In this document: in pieces, positions 25,491 to 33,630 of the stretch
Layout: each line of letters opens with the position of its first letter
How positions within the stretch are numbered: the first letter of the stretch is position 1
The notes under the pieces: generated by a model
What the model saw: the letters and a program-made list of their open reading frames with translations, nothing else
Database searches by the model: none
What the model was told of the DNA's origin: nothing
Source of the DNA: CBDDFQ01 sp965227035
Lineage (GTDB): Bacteria; Pseudomonadota; Gammaproteobacteria; Burkholderiales; Burkholderiaceae_C
Assembly: GCA_965227035.1 (NCBI GenBank)
Contig: OZ245724.1
Location: 1,488,001 to 1,552,000 of the forward strand
Direction: 5' to 3'
DNA: 64,000 nucleotides
Translations under genes and position numbers: made by a program

Positions 25491-28070
25491 TCAAGGGTGA
25501 ACTGCGGCCGGTGTATCGTGCCAGCGCCCACGCTCATACCGAACGAACCCGCCATCGCCTTTGAATCGCCACAGGTGCAGCCAATCGTTATCGACCAATC
25601 GGCGCACGACCGCGTGGTTGGCAATCACGCGGTCGATCGCCTCGGCCGGCGCATCGATCACCACCGTCAGCCGAAGAGGCTCGTGGCGCCAGTTCTCGCC
25701 GTCGTGCAGCGACTGCCGTGCCAGACCTATTCGCAAATCGCCGCCGTTCCCCTCGAACACGCCGATGCTCCCGCCGACCACGTTGTGCAGCAGCTTGTTG
25801 CCGCTACCCAGGCGCTGCGGGTCGCAGGCGGACGCGTGGTACTGCCAGTTGATCCAGTGCGCCACCAGCATCGGCGCTGTCATCAGCAACTCCAGCACGC
25901 TCCCGTCCGCGTCGTTGGCTGCGTCGTAGTCGTGCAGGAAGACGCGCCCGTCGAGCGCGGCACCCAGACTGCGCGAGCGTGGCGCGATAAGAAAGGCCGC
26001 GTTGCCGGCGAGTCCCCATTCGGGTCGGGTCTGCGCGCCGTCGTTGGCGCGGCGACGCAGTTGTTCGAGCAGGGCGGCTTGCGGCAAGCTCGAATCGAGG
26101 CCCAGCGCCGCAGCGCGCTCGCGGCGGACTTGGTCGGCCGCCTGCGCCAACACCGTCTGCAGCCGGGTCCAGCGTTCGAGACCTGCATCGTTGAGCAAAT
26201 CGAGGTCGAATCCCTGCATCTCGTCGGTTGTCGTGTTGTGCAACGCAGCGACGAAGGTCACATCGTCGGGCACGTCGATTCCACGAGCGAGCAGCCCCGA
26301 TTGCACCTCGGGCTCGTTCAGCAGCCGCGCGAGCACACGCGCATTGACCTCGCCGGTTTGACCGCAGCATGCGCCGCAGTCCAGCGCGGCTGCCTGAGCG
26401 TTGTTCGCGGTCTGGCTGCCATGGCCAACCAGCAGCACCAGCGGCGCGAGGTCGCGGTCCAGCCCCATGGCGTGCAAGACTTTGGCTGCGAGGTCGACTT
26501 TCGCGTCTACGTCCAGACCGGTCAGCACCGGCCGGCACACGGCGCGATAGCGAGGTGCAAGGCCGGCCTTGTCGAGCGAATGGCGAGCAGCTGACGACGG
26601 GCGCAGCCAGCGCGCGAGCTTGCTCAGATAGCCTGCACCGATCACCTCTACGGAAGAAAACGCCGCATTCGGCCAGCGGCTGCTGGCGCCCCATCTGTCT
26701 GTCAGCTCGAAGTTGCGCAGTCGACTACGACGCGCGTGCGGCTGCAGCGCGTCGCCCTGAGGGCCGAAGTCCGCTGCGGTGTCGGCGACACGCTCGGTCA
26801 CTTCCAGCGTCGGCGCGAGGAGTCCCGGCAATTGCGGCCGGCGGGCCCCGGTAGCCAGCGGCGTGTAGGCCACCGGCAGGCCGAAGAACCCAGCGAAGCC
26901 GACCGTCTGCACAGCAGGCGAGACCGACTCGATGGCCCGCCGCACAGGCTCGCTGCGCACGTCGATGCAGAAGGCCGCCTGCACCTCGAAGCGCTGTCCG
27001 CCTTTCGGTGCAACCGGAAGTGGCGTCACATTCCGGAGCCGTCGTGCCAGATCTTTCTGGTATCCCACCTCGAACGCAAGTTGCCATACCTCGTCGACGA
27101 GCAAGGCGGCCTCGGCCTGCTGAATCAGGGCGGGCGCACGCTGCCATTCGACCTGAAGCTCTGCGAAGGCGCGTTGCGGTGCGCTGTCGTCGCAGCACTC
27201 CAGAAGGATCGCGCCCCAAGCGAGTCGAATCGCCAGCAGGTCGCGCAGGTGCTCGTCGGTGGAGCCGGCCAGGCGCGCCTCCCACGCGAGGTAGGCGCAC
27301 CATGAAGCCCAGCCGTTCACCGTCAGCAACACGGCTTCCAGATAGTCGGCCCAAGTCTCTTCGGGCAGACCCAGGCGGTGCAGTACCCACCGCTCTGCGT
27401 CCTCGCGCGTGGCGGGCAAAGCCGAGAGACTGAGCCCTATATCGGGCAGGCCCATCAGCACGCCGATACCGTGATCGTGCGTCAGCGTTTCGCGCCAGAA
27501 GGTGTAGAGGCCGCCCGCCCGTTCAGGCTGCCAGTCGGCTTGATGGACATCGAAGTAGGCGGCGCAGACCTGGCTCACCTGATGGGAAATGGCCTGTCGC
27601 CACGAGAGGCGTCGCTTGCCTTTCGGATCGTCGTCGAGCACATCGACGAGCAAAGGTAAACGCGCCAGCACAGGTGTCTCGGCAAGTGCCTCGATGGCTC
27701 GCGCGGCGTCCAGGCCGGCCACTTTCGCGGCAGAACATTGCGCCAGGGCTTCGTCCAGATCCGCGGCTGAGATGCGGCCAGACGCCCAGGCCTCGCGCAA
27801 ACGGTCGCGCGGCGGAAAGACCAGGATGTCGCCCATGACCGCCATTCGGGCGGCAACTGTACGTACGCTAAGTCCGATGCGCTCCCAGTGCGGATTGACT
27901 GCGATAGCGCGGTCCAACGGCCAGGCCGGCGCAATGGCGCGGCAGGCCCGTTCGCAGGCGGCGTCAATGCGACGGTCGAGGCCGAGGCCAAGACCTATGT
28001 CGTCGTCGCTCGGCGCATATGGCTGCACGGGGTGGTTTGCCTCGACGAGCGGTATCTTCATCGTGTCCAT
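25491..28070 (-). CDS. dabA: Inorganic carbon transporter subunit DabA (DUF2309)
   Basis: DabA works with the membrane subunit DabB as an energy-coupled pump that turns CO2 into bicarbonate inside the cell. The active-site elements of this beta-carbonic-anhydrase-like protein are visible: AFCIDVRSEPVRRAIE supplies Cys and Asp, and VGHGSQTANNAQAAALDCGACCG supplies His and Cys. The start is the ATG at 28070 (859 aa), behind an AGGAAC ribosome site, and overlaps the dabB end by 13 bases. The frame stays open upstream inside dabB but is not supported. The region is notably GC-rich, so antisense frames there are shadows. Confidence 0.9.
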   Translation of the reverse strand: MDTMKIPLVEANHPVQPYAPSDDDIGLGLGLDRRIDAACERACRAIAPAWPLDRAIAVNPHWERIGLSVRTVAARMAVMGDILVFPPRDRLREAWASGRISAADLDEALAQCSAAKVAGLDAARAIEALAETPVLARLPLLVDVLDDDPKGKRRLSWRQAISHQVSQVCAAYFDVHQADWQPERAGGLYTFWRETLTHDHGIGVLMGLPDIGLSLSALPATREDAERWVLHRLGLPEETWADYLEAVLLTVNGWASWCAYLAWEARLAGSTDEHLRDLLAIRLAWGAILLECCDDSAPQRAFAELQVEWQRAPALIQQAEAALLVDEVWQLAFEVGYQKDLARRLRNVTPLPVAPKGGQRFEVQAAFCIDVRSEPVRRAIESVSPAVQTVGFAGFFGLPVAYTPLATGARRPQLPGLLAPTLEVTERVADTAADFGPQGDALQPHARRSRLRNFELTDRWGASSRWPNAAFSSVEVIGAGYLSKLARWLRPSSAARHSLDKAGLAPRYRAVCRPVLTGLDVDAKVDLAAKVLHAMGLDRDLAPLVLLVGHGSQTANNAQAAALDCGACCGQTGEVNARVLARLLNEPEVQSGLLARGIDVPDDVTFVAALHNTTTDEMQGFDLDLLNDAGLERWTRLQTVLAQAADQVRRERAAALGLDSSLPQAALLEQLRRRANDGAQTRPEWGLAGNAAFLIAPRSRSLGAALDGRVFLHDYDAANDADGSVLELLMTAPMLVAHWINWQYHASACDPQRLGSGNKLLHNVVGGSIGVFEGNGGDLRIGLARQSLHDGENWRHEPLRLTVVIDAPAEAIDRVIANHAVVRRLVDNDWLHLWRFKGDGGFVRYERGRWHDTPAAVHP

Positions 28071-29656
28071 CGGTTGTTCCTGGGCTCGTGTCCTTTGCTG
28101 GTGGATCGGGTCCAGCGGGTGGGCCACAAACGAAGCGCCGCACGTGTGGCGTATTCGTCGATGTAGAAACCGGCATAAGTCCAGCGGCGCCAAGTGGCCA
28201 ATGCAAGCGGGCGAAACTGAATCGACGCGAGACAGCCGTACATCGCGACCATGCAGCCCAGCGCCACGAGCCCGGCCGTCTCGTTGGGCGCATCGGTCAC
28301 GCCGAAGGGCAGCGCGTGGCCGACTAGCGCGGCGATTACAAACGCGATCACGATCCCGGCGCCACCGAGCAGGCTGCGCACGGCGCTCGGGGAGTCCGGA
28401 CCCAGCTTCGATGGCAGCCAGAAAATCGGCGCCCAAGCCATCGCCAGCACACCGCTCCACCACCAGGGCCACGGCGCCACGGGCAGCGTGGCTCCGATCA
28501 GCGTGACCAAGCCCGCAAGAAGCACGGCTGAAAAAAGCGGTGCGAAAGCCAGGCTGGACGCAGAGGGAGTTGTGGCGCCGCGCATCGTCCGAAGGCGCGA
28601 CTCTTCAACGGCGCTAGACGCGGAAAGGAAGGCATGTGCCTTGTAGATCGAGTGGCCGATCAGATGCAGCAGCGCAAGTGTGTACAGGCCCAGGCCGCAC
28701 TCCATCACCATAAAGCCCATCTGGGCGACGGTCGACCAGGCCAGCCTCACTTTGACGCTGATCCGCGTCAGCACCACCAGTCCCGCGAGGAACGCAGTCG
28801 CCAGGCCGATGCTCACCAGCAACCAGCGCGCCGCCGGCGAGGCGCCCAGCAAGGGAGCGAATCGTATAAGCACGAATCCGCCGAGATTGATTACACCGGC
28901 ATGCAACAGCGCCGATACCGGCGTAGGCGCCTCCATGACCTGGATCAGCCAGCCGTGCACGGGGAGCAGCGCGGTACGCAGCACTACCGAAAGTACCAGC
29001 AACACCGCGCTAGTCTGCATTGCGAACGAGGGCGCGTTCCCTTCGAGATGGCGCCACAGGTCGGACAGCGAGCCCGACCCGACATCGTTCCATGCAAGCG
29101 CTGCCGCACCGATCATCAGCGAATCGGCCAGGCGGTCGGCGAGTCGTTTTTTGTGCGCCGCCAGCAGGGCAAAAGGACGATCGTTGTAGAAGCACAGTAG
29201 CTGTTGCAACCAGAGGCCGACAGCCGCCCACGAGACGATGAGGACCAGCCAGTGGTCTGCCAGCAGCAACAGGTGAACGGCAGCCAGCACTCCGGCGAGG
29301 GCAGCAACGTAGCGCGGCTGGCCCGGCTCACCCTGAAGATAGCGCGATGAGAACACGCCGATGACCGTGCCGAGGAACTGCACCAGCACGGCGACCCAGG
29401 CGCCGGTGAGCGTCGCGCTAAGTCCGGGCAGTACGAGTCCTGGTGCGCTCGGCGCCAAAGCGATCTGCAAGCCGAGGCTCGCGACCGTGCTCGCCAGCGC
29501 AACCGCCGCGAGCACACGAAATCTCCCCCAGATCGCAGTGACCTGTGCATTGCGCAAGAGGAGACTGGCCGACAGCATCAGCGCAATCGGAAGCACTGCG
29601 TCGGCGGTCGAAAGGAAGTTTCCAGGGTTCATGTGCGCATCGAATTCGGGATTCAT
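28058..29656 (-). CDS. dabB: Inorganic carbon transporter subunit DabB (NuoL-like proton-conducting protein)
   Basis: A 532-residue polytopic protein of the proton-translocating NADH dehydrogenase subunit 5 family, with about 13-14 helices. It carries the family stretch LPVHGWLIQVMEAPTPVSALLHAG, with its conserved Lys/His region, and LIGHSIYKAHAFLSA. Without other Nuo genes nearby, and with dabA directly downstream, the DabB assignment is firm. Met1 (29656) and Met9 (29632) are both possible starts. It is divergent from a LysR-family regulator with 71 bases between them. Confidence 0.9.
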   Translation of the reverse strand: MNPEFDAHMNPGNFLSTADAVLPIALMLSASLLLRNAQVTAIWGRFRVLAAVALASTVASLGLQIALAPSAPGLVLPGLSATLTGAWVAVLVQFLGTVIGVFSSRYLQGEPGQPRYVAALAGVLAAVHLLLLADHWLVLIVSWAAVGLWLQQLLCFYNDRPFALLAAHKKRLADRLADSLMIGAAALAWNDVGSGSLSDLWRHLEGNAPSFAMQTSAVLLVLSVVLRTALLPVHGWLIQVMEAPTPVSALLHAGVINLGGFVLIRFAPLLGASPAARWLLVSIGLATAFLAGLVVLTRISVKVRLAWSTVAQMGFMVMECGLGLYTLALLHLIGHSIYKAHAFLSASSAVEESRLRTMRGATTPSASSLAFAPLFSAVLLAGLVTLIGATLPVAPWPWWWSGVLAMAWAPIFWLPSKLGPDSPSAVRSLLGGAGIVIAFVIAALVGHALPFGVTDAPNETAGLVALGCMVAMYGCLASIQFRPLALATWRRWTYAGFYIDEYATRAALRLWPTRWTRSTSKGHEPRNNRWTR

Positions 29657-29710
29657 CTAATCATGCTCATCGAAAGTCGTTCTGTAAAATACATATAAAG
29701 CAACAAAATA

Positions 29711-29725
29711 TTCTTAATAAAAGAA
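29711..29725. promoter_or_regulatory. Candidate LysR-family operator (T-N11-A box)
   Basis: TTCTTAATAAAAGAA is a perfect 5-bp inverted repeat (TTCTT/AAGAA) with a 5-bp centre, matching the T-N11-A layout of LysR-type sites. It ends two bases before the LysR-type gene's ATG, so autoregulation is plausible. A looser pair, CGTTCT (29678-29683) and AGAACG (29722-29727), brackets the AT-rich divergent promoter. Confidence 0.5.
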
Positions 29726-29727
29726 CG

Positions 29728-30627
29728 ATGCAGATCGAACAACTCAACTTCCGCCACCTCTTCTACTTCTGGCGGGTCGCCAAGACCGGACATCTCACGC
29801 AGGTGGCGAACGAGTTGCACGTGTCGCAATCGGCGCTGTCGAATCAGATCCGCCAGCTTGAAGTCCGGCTCGGAGTGGCTCTGTTCGAGCGTACCGGCCG
29901 ACGCCTGGTCCTCACCGCTACCGGACAACTCGCTCTCTCGTATGCCGAGAACATCTTTGGCCTGGGGCGGGAACTGCTCGGCCGGCTACAAGGCCAGAGC
30001 GAGGGAATGTCGCGCCTGCGAGTCGGGAGCGTCGCGACTCTTTCGCGGAACTATCAGGAGAACTGGCTTCGACCGCTACTCGCCGACCCGACTGTGATGC
30101 TCTCGCTGGAGTCGGGCGTGCTCGACGATCTGCTGGGCCGACTGCTTCAACATCAACTGGACGTGGTGCTCGCCAACGACGCGGTACCGGCAGATCCCGA
30201 CCGGCCGCTGCACTGCCGCTTTCTGGGCAGCCAGGCCATCTCTCTCGTTGGCCCAGCGGCTACTTGGCGCGGGCGCACGCTGCGCATGCCGGAAGATCTC
30301 GATGGATTGGAGTTGGCATTGCCGGGACCTCGCCACGCGTTGCGCGGGCAGTTCGACGCGCTCTGCATGGCGGCGGGTGTCACACCCCGGGTGCGAGCAG
30401 AAGTCGACGACATGGCGATGCTGCGCCTAGTTGCACGCGACAGTGGTTGGCTCACGGTGCTGCCCGAGGTCGTGGTGCAGGACGAGCTTCTTGCTGGCGT
30501 GCTCGTGACAGTCGGGCAATCGACGCTGCTGCAGGAGAATTTTTATGCAATCACGACGCTGCACCGGCACCGCATCGAACGGCTGGAGCAACTGCTCGCG
30601 GAGGCACCCGCATTAGCGGACGCTTGA
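29728..30627 (+). CDS. LysR-family transcriptional regulator (NhaR-like), divergent from dabBA
   Basis: A 299-residue regulator. The start MQIEQLNFRHLFYFW is at 29728, followed by the winged helix-turn-helix (LTQVANELHVSQSALSNQIRQLE, about residues 25-47). A substrate-binding domain follows (LRVGSVATLSRNYQENWLRPLL). NFRHLFYFW and the overall style are those of NhaR-like LysR proteins, several of which sit beside dab genes. Its divergent position makes it the likely activator of dabBA, possibly responding to CO2 or bicarbonate. A longer frame begins at 29545 inside dabB but has no support. Confidence 0.9.
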   Translation: MQIEQLNFRHLFYFWRVAKTGHLTQVANELHVSQSALSNQIRQLEVRLGVALFERTGRRLVLTATGQLALSYAENIFGLGRELLGRLQGQSEGMSRLRVGSVATLSRNYQENWLRPLLADPTVMLSLESGVLDDLLGRLLQHQLDVVLANDAVPADPDRPLHCRFLGSQAISLVGPAATWRGRTLRMPEDLDGLELALPGPRHALRGQFDALCMAAGVTPRVRAEVDDMAMLRLVARDSGWLTVLPEVVVQDELLAGVLVTVGQSTLLQENFYAITTLHRHRIERLEQLLAEAPALADA

Positions 30628-30733
30628 GCCTTTTTCCTCAATTGATTTTCCGGCGAGCCCCTAACAGAAATAAGTGCCCGAACCTGAACGACGGATGAGC
30701 GAAGAGCAGTTCTTTGTTCCCCAGCTTCTGTGC

Positions 30734-30757
30734 ACGACTTTGTGGATAACAAGTCGT
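30734..30757. other. Hairpin whose loop is a DnaA-box consensus
   Basis: ACGACTT and AAGTCGT form a perfect 7-bp stem around TGTGGATAAC. The first nine loop bases (TGTGGATAA, 30741-30749) are the reverse complement of the consensus DnaA box TTATCCACA. A single box does not make an origin. It could titrate or bind DnaA. Confidence 0.4.
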
Positions 30758-30838
30758 ACAACTACGGGAAACCGCGCCAGGCTTGGGCTGCAACGCGGCG
30801 CCTAAAGAATAGGCAGTTGAACAACTCGCGCGAAATAT

Positions 30839-30870
30839 AAAAAAATCCGGCGCCGCAATTGCGGCCCGGA
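30839..30870 (-). terminator. Probable terminator of the egtB-egtD-DUF427 transcript
   Basis: On the minus strand an imperfect stem (TCCGG...CCGGA with inner CCGCAATTGCGG, 30846-30870) is followed by seven T (30839-30845 as A on the plus strand). It lies about 70 bases after the DUF427 stop. Confidence 0.65.
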
Positions 30871-30880
30871 CTGTGTTAGC

Positions 30881-30926
30881 TCGGAATTTTCAATTCCGAA
30901 GAGTTGCTCGATGCTTCTCGAGCAAC
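30881..30926. repeat. Two adjacent perfect inverted repeats
   Basis: TCGGAATT-TTC-AATTCCGA (30881-30899) and GTTGCTCGA-TGCTTC-TCGAGCAAC (30903-30926) each form a perfect stem. They sit between the DUF427 stop and its likely terminator, so they would be in the 3' untranslated RNA. Confidence 0.65.
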
Positions 30927-30948
30927 TTACTCCGAGACTTACTCCGAG
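30925..30948. repeat. 12-bp tandem repeat duplicating the DUF427 stop codon
   Basis: ACTTACTCCGAG occurs twice in a row. On the minus strand the copies encode Ser-Glu-stop, so the gene's final codons and stop are followed by a second copy of Ser-Glu-stop. This implies a recent short duplication at the gene end. Confidence 0.8.
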
Positions 30949-31220
30949 ACCTTCACGCCTTTCCAGAAAGCGACCCGATCCTTGATTTCCGATGCTGCTT
31001 CTTTGGGCGCCGGGTAGTACCAGGCCGCATCCGGATTCGCATCGCCGTTCACCAGAAGGTTGAAGTAACGCGCTTCGCCTTTCCAAGCACAAGTAGTGCG
31101 CAGATTGCTCGGTCGGATGAAATCCTGATTCACCGAATCGGCGGGGAAATAGTGGTTGCCCTCGACCACCACCGTGTCGTTGCTCTCCGCAATCACCGTG
31201 TCGTTCCAAACTGCTTTCAT
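30939..31220 (-). CDS. DUF427 domain protein
   Basis: The chosen start (31220) gives 93 residues beginning MKAVWNDTVIAES. The family features are VVEGNHYFP, TCAWKGEARYFNLLV and the aromatic-rich AAWYYPAPK, followed by a short tail. DUF427 proteins are small beta-rich proteins of unknown function, often beside sugar- or redox-related genes. It starts 28 bases after the egtD stop on the same strand, so it is likely the third gene of the ergothioneine operon. A longer frame exists upstream, but its extra residues do not look like the family. Confidence 0.85.
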   Translation of the reverse strand: MKAVWNDTVIAESNDTVVVEGNHYFPADSVNQDFIRPSNLRTTCAWKGEARYFNLLVNGDANPDAAWYYPAPKEAASEIKDRVAFWKGVKVSE

Positions 31221-31248
31221 ACGAATCCTTTTTTGTTGATGCCCGAGC

Positions 31249-32196
31249 TTAAAGCGCGAGCCAATGAATAGAGAACGACTTCGCGTCATCCACCCAAACC
31301 TTCTTCGGGGTGAAGCCCGCTTCCGACGCGAGCTTGCGGAAGCTCTCGACCGTGTACTTGTATGAGTACTCGGTGTGAATGCTGTCGCCCTCGGCCAGAA
31401 AAAACGTTTCGCCCGCCACGGAAAATTCCTGATCGACCCGGCTCATCAAATGCATTTCGATTCGATGGCGCGGCGGGTTGTAGAAAGCCGCATGCGCGAA
31501 GTTCGCAACGTCGATGTTGCCTTCGAGTTCTCGATTTGCACGCGCCAGCAGATTCAAATTGAACGCAGCGGTCACGCCTTTTGCATCGTTGTACGCGGAA
31601 TGCAAGGACGCCGGATCCTTCACCAGATCGATGCCGATCAGCAGTCCGCCTCCATCGAGCATGTCCGCCATGCGCGAGAGCAATCTCTGTGCATCTGCCG
31701 GTTCGAAATTGCCTATGGAGCTGCCGGGGAAAAATCCGACGCGTTTGCCGACCGCAACCGGTAGCTGCATCGGTTTGGTGAAATCTGCCACCACGGGTTT
31801 TACGTCGAGCGACGGGTAGTCGCGCTGCAAACCTTTCGCGGCGTTGAGCAAATGCTCGCCGGAAATATCGACCGGGATGAATCGCGCGGGCGAATCGAGT
31901 GCATCCAGAAGGATGCGGATTTTCTGGGTCGCGCCAGCACCGAATTCCACAACCTCGGCACCTGAACCTATGAAGTCAGCCATTTCGGACGCGTAGCGTT
32001 CGATCAGACCGAGTTCGGTGCGGGTGGGGTAGTACTCGGGGGTCTCGCAGATTTGCTCGAACAGCGTCGATCCCGCTACGTCGTAAAACCACTTCGGAGA
32101 AATCTGGCGAGGCTGGTGGCGCAGTCCGGCAATGAAGTCGCGACCGAACTCCGAAATCTGCTCTGGTTTGGTTTGAAGTTCGGTGGATTGCATCAA
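31249..32196 (-). CDS. egtD: L-histidine N(alpha)-methyltransferase EgtD
   Basis: EgtD adds three methyl groups to histidine to make hercynine, the first step of ergothioneine synthesis. The 315-residue protein has ISPKWFYDVAGSTLFEQIC, CETPEYYPTRTE, the SAM-binding VEFGAGATQKIRILLDAL and FFPGSSIGNFEP, and the C-terminal MHLMSRVDQEF region, all typical of DUF2260/EgtD. The start overlaps the egtB stop by four bases, so the enzymes are made together. EgtD here precedes a DUF427 gene. Confidence 0.93.
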   Translation of the reverse strand: MMQSTELQTKPEQISEFGRDFIAGLRHQPRQISPKWFYDVAGSTLFEQICETPEYYPTRTELGLIERYASEMADFIGSGAEVVEFGAGATQKIRILLDALDSPARFIPVDISGEHLLNAAKGLQRDYPSLDVKPVVADFTKPMQLPVAVGKRVGFFPGSSIGNFEPADAQRLLSRMADMLDGGGLLIGIDLVKDPASLHSAYNDAKGVTAAFNLNLLARANRELEGNIDVANFAHAAFYNPPRHRIEMHLMSRVDQEFSVAGETFFLAEGDSIHTEYSYKYTVESFRKLASEAGFTPKKVWVDDAKSFSIHWLAL

Positions 32197-33470
32197 AGAT
32201 CTTTCGCTAGGCGCAGCCCGCTGAACTGCCAGCGGGTCGAAGGTGGGAAGAAGTTTCGGTATGTCAGGCGTTCGTGTTCGGGCGGCGTGACGCAGCTGCT
32301 TCCACGAAGCACGAGCTGGCTCACCATGAACTTGCCGTTGTATTCACCGACCGATCCTGCCAACGGCCGGAAGCCGGGATAGGGGTCATACGACGACCTT
32401 GTCCACTGCCAGACCTGACCGAAAAACTGATGGTTGTGGTGTGCGTCTTTCGAGTGCAGCCGCGCCGCGTGTTCCCACTCGAATTCGGTCGGCAGGCGTG
32501 CACCAGCCCATTCGGCATAAGCAGCGGCTTCGTAGAAACTGATGTGATCCACCGGCGCATTCATGTCGATATCGACGACACCTTCATGTGTGAAGTGCGT
32601 GCCATCGTCGAGCCAATACATGGGTGCTTCCCAGTTGTTGGCTTTGACGGCAGCCCAGCCATCGCTCAGCCAGAATTCGGCGCGTCTGTAGCCTCCATCG
32701 TCGATGAATCGCTGGAAGTCGCCATTGGTGACCAACGATCGGGCGATGCTGAACGGTTGGAGCAGCGCGTCGTGCTGCGGCGTTTCGTTATCGAAGGCGA
32801 AGGTTTCGCCCATGTCCGAGTCGTCGAGTTCCAGCCCGACCCGGTGAACTCCCCCAGGCAAGTCGATCCACTCTTTGCCATTGACCAGGGTCAAAGGAAC
32901 ATTCGAGGTCGACTTCGACGTCACCTTCGATTGCGGCAACTTGCCGTATGCCGGAAAGAGCGGGCTCATCGAGAACGCGTGAAGAATATCGGTCAGCAGC
33001 AATTCCTGATGCTGCTGCTCGTGATGAATGCCGAGTTCGAGCAGAGGACCGGCAATCTGCCACGTCGCTTCATCCACCTGATTCACGAAATCTTCTATGC
33101 GCCTGTCGATCGCTGCGCGGTAGGCGTAAACGTCATCGAGTGTCGGTCGGGTCAGCAGGCCTCGCTGCGGCCGCGGATGGCGCGGTCCGAGGCTTTCGTA
33201 ATATGAATTGAAGAGTACGAAATAGCGCTCGTCGAACGCTTGGTAATTGGCGGAATGCGGTTTGAGAATCACCGCTTCGAGGAACCAGGTCGTGTGCGCC
33301 AAATGCCACTTGGTCGGGCTGGCGTCGGGCATGGACTGGATGCACTGATCCTCGGCTGAGAGAGGTGCGGCCAGTTGAAGGGAATATTCGCGGGTGCGAC
33401 GCAATTTCGCGAGAAGCGATATGCGGTCGAAACGTTCGGCGTGAAGGCGCCGAGTCATCGTGGCTGTCAT
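32193..33470 (-). CDS. egtB: Ergothioneine biosynthesis protein EgtB (sulfoxide synthase)
   Basis: EgtB is an iron enzyme that joins a thiol donor to hercynine using oxygen. The 425-residue protein has the N-terminal DinB-like domain with the iron ligands (His in WHLAHTTWFLE and HHEQQHQE) and a C-terminal formylglycine-generating-enzyme-like domain (GGYRRAEFWLSDGW, RLPTEFEWEHAA, GQVWQWTRSSYDPYPGF). It is coupled by overlap to egtD. No egtA, egtC or egtE gene lies here, so sulfur-donor choice and the final lyase step are not encoded in this window. Confidence 0.93.
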   Translation of the reverse strand: MTATMTRRLHAERFDRISLLAKLRRTREYSLQLAAPLSAEDQCIQSMPDASPTKWHLAHTTWFLEAVILKPHSANYQAFDERYFVLFNSYYESLGPRHPRPQRGLLTRPTLDDVYAYRAAIDRRIEDFVNQVDEATWQIAGPLLELGIHHEQQHQELLLTDILHAFSMSPLFPAYGKLPQSKVTSKSTSNVPLTLVNGKEWIDLPGGVHRVGLELDDSDMGETFAFDNETPQHDALLQPFSIARSLVTNGDFQRFIDDGGYRRAEFWLSDGWAAVKANNWEAPMYWLDDGTHFTHEGVVDIDMNAPVDHISFYEAAAYAEWAGARLPTEFEWEHAARLHSKDAHHNHQFFGQVWQWTRSSYDPYPGFRPLAGSVGEYNGKFMVSQLVLRGSSCVTPPEHERLTYRNFFPPSTRWQFSGLRLAKDL

Positions 33471-33630
33471 CGAGCCAGTGTAGGGTAGGGTGTTCCCAAA
33501 TGGCAGTCGGTAGTAACACTGGGTTACTAGGTCATAAGGTTATCGTCTTAGGCCGCACGGAGGCAACGGAAAAACTCTAGGGTAACGGTCGCCGAACCAA
33601 CCTGTAAGCAACTCGCCGAACCAGCTTTTT

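Larger units (their letters stand above)
30628..30938. other. 311-bp intergenic region rich in inverted repeats
   Basis: No protein gene is supported here. From left to right I see a hairpin with a DnaA-box-like loop (30734-30757) and a stem with an A-run matching a minus-strand terminator (30839-30870). Two further perfect inverted repeats (30881-30899 and 30903-30926) follow, then the first copy of a 12-bp direct repeat. Short frames in this stretch are low quality. It may be the structured 3' end of the egtB-egtD-DUF427 transcript, or an unrecognised small RNA. Confidence 0.6.

Noticed and set aside
30734..30757. Origin of replication
   Set aside because: A single DnaA-like site without a cluster, AT-rich unwinding element or dnaA/dnaN genes is not enough.
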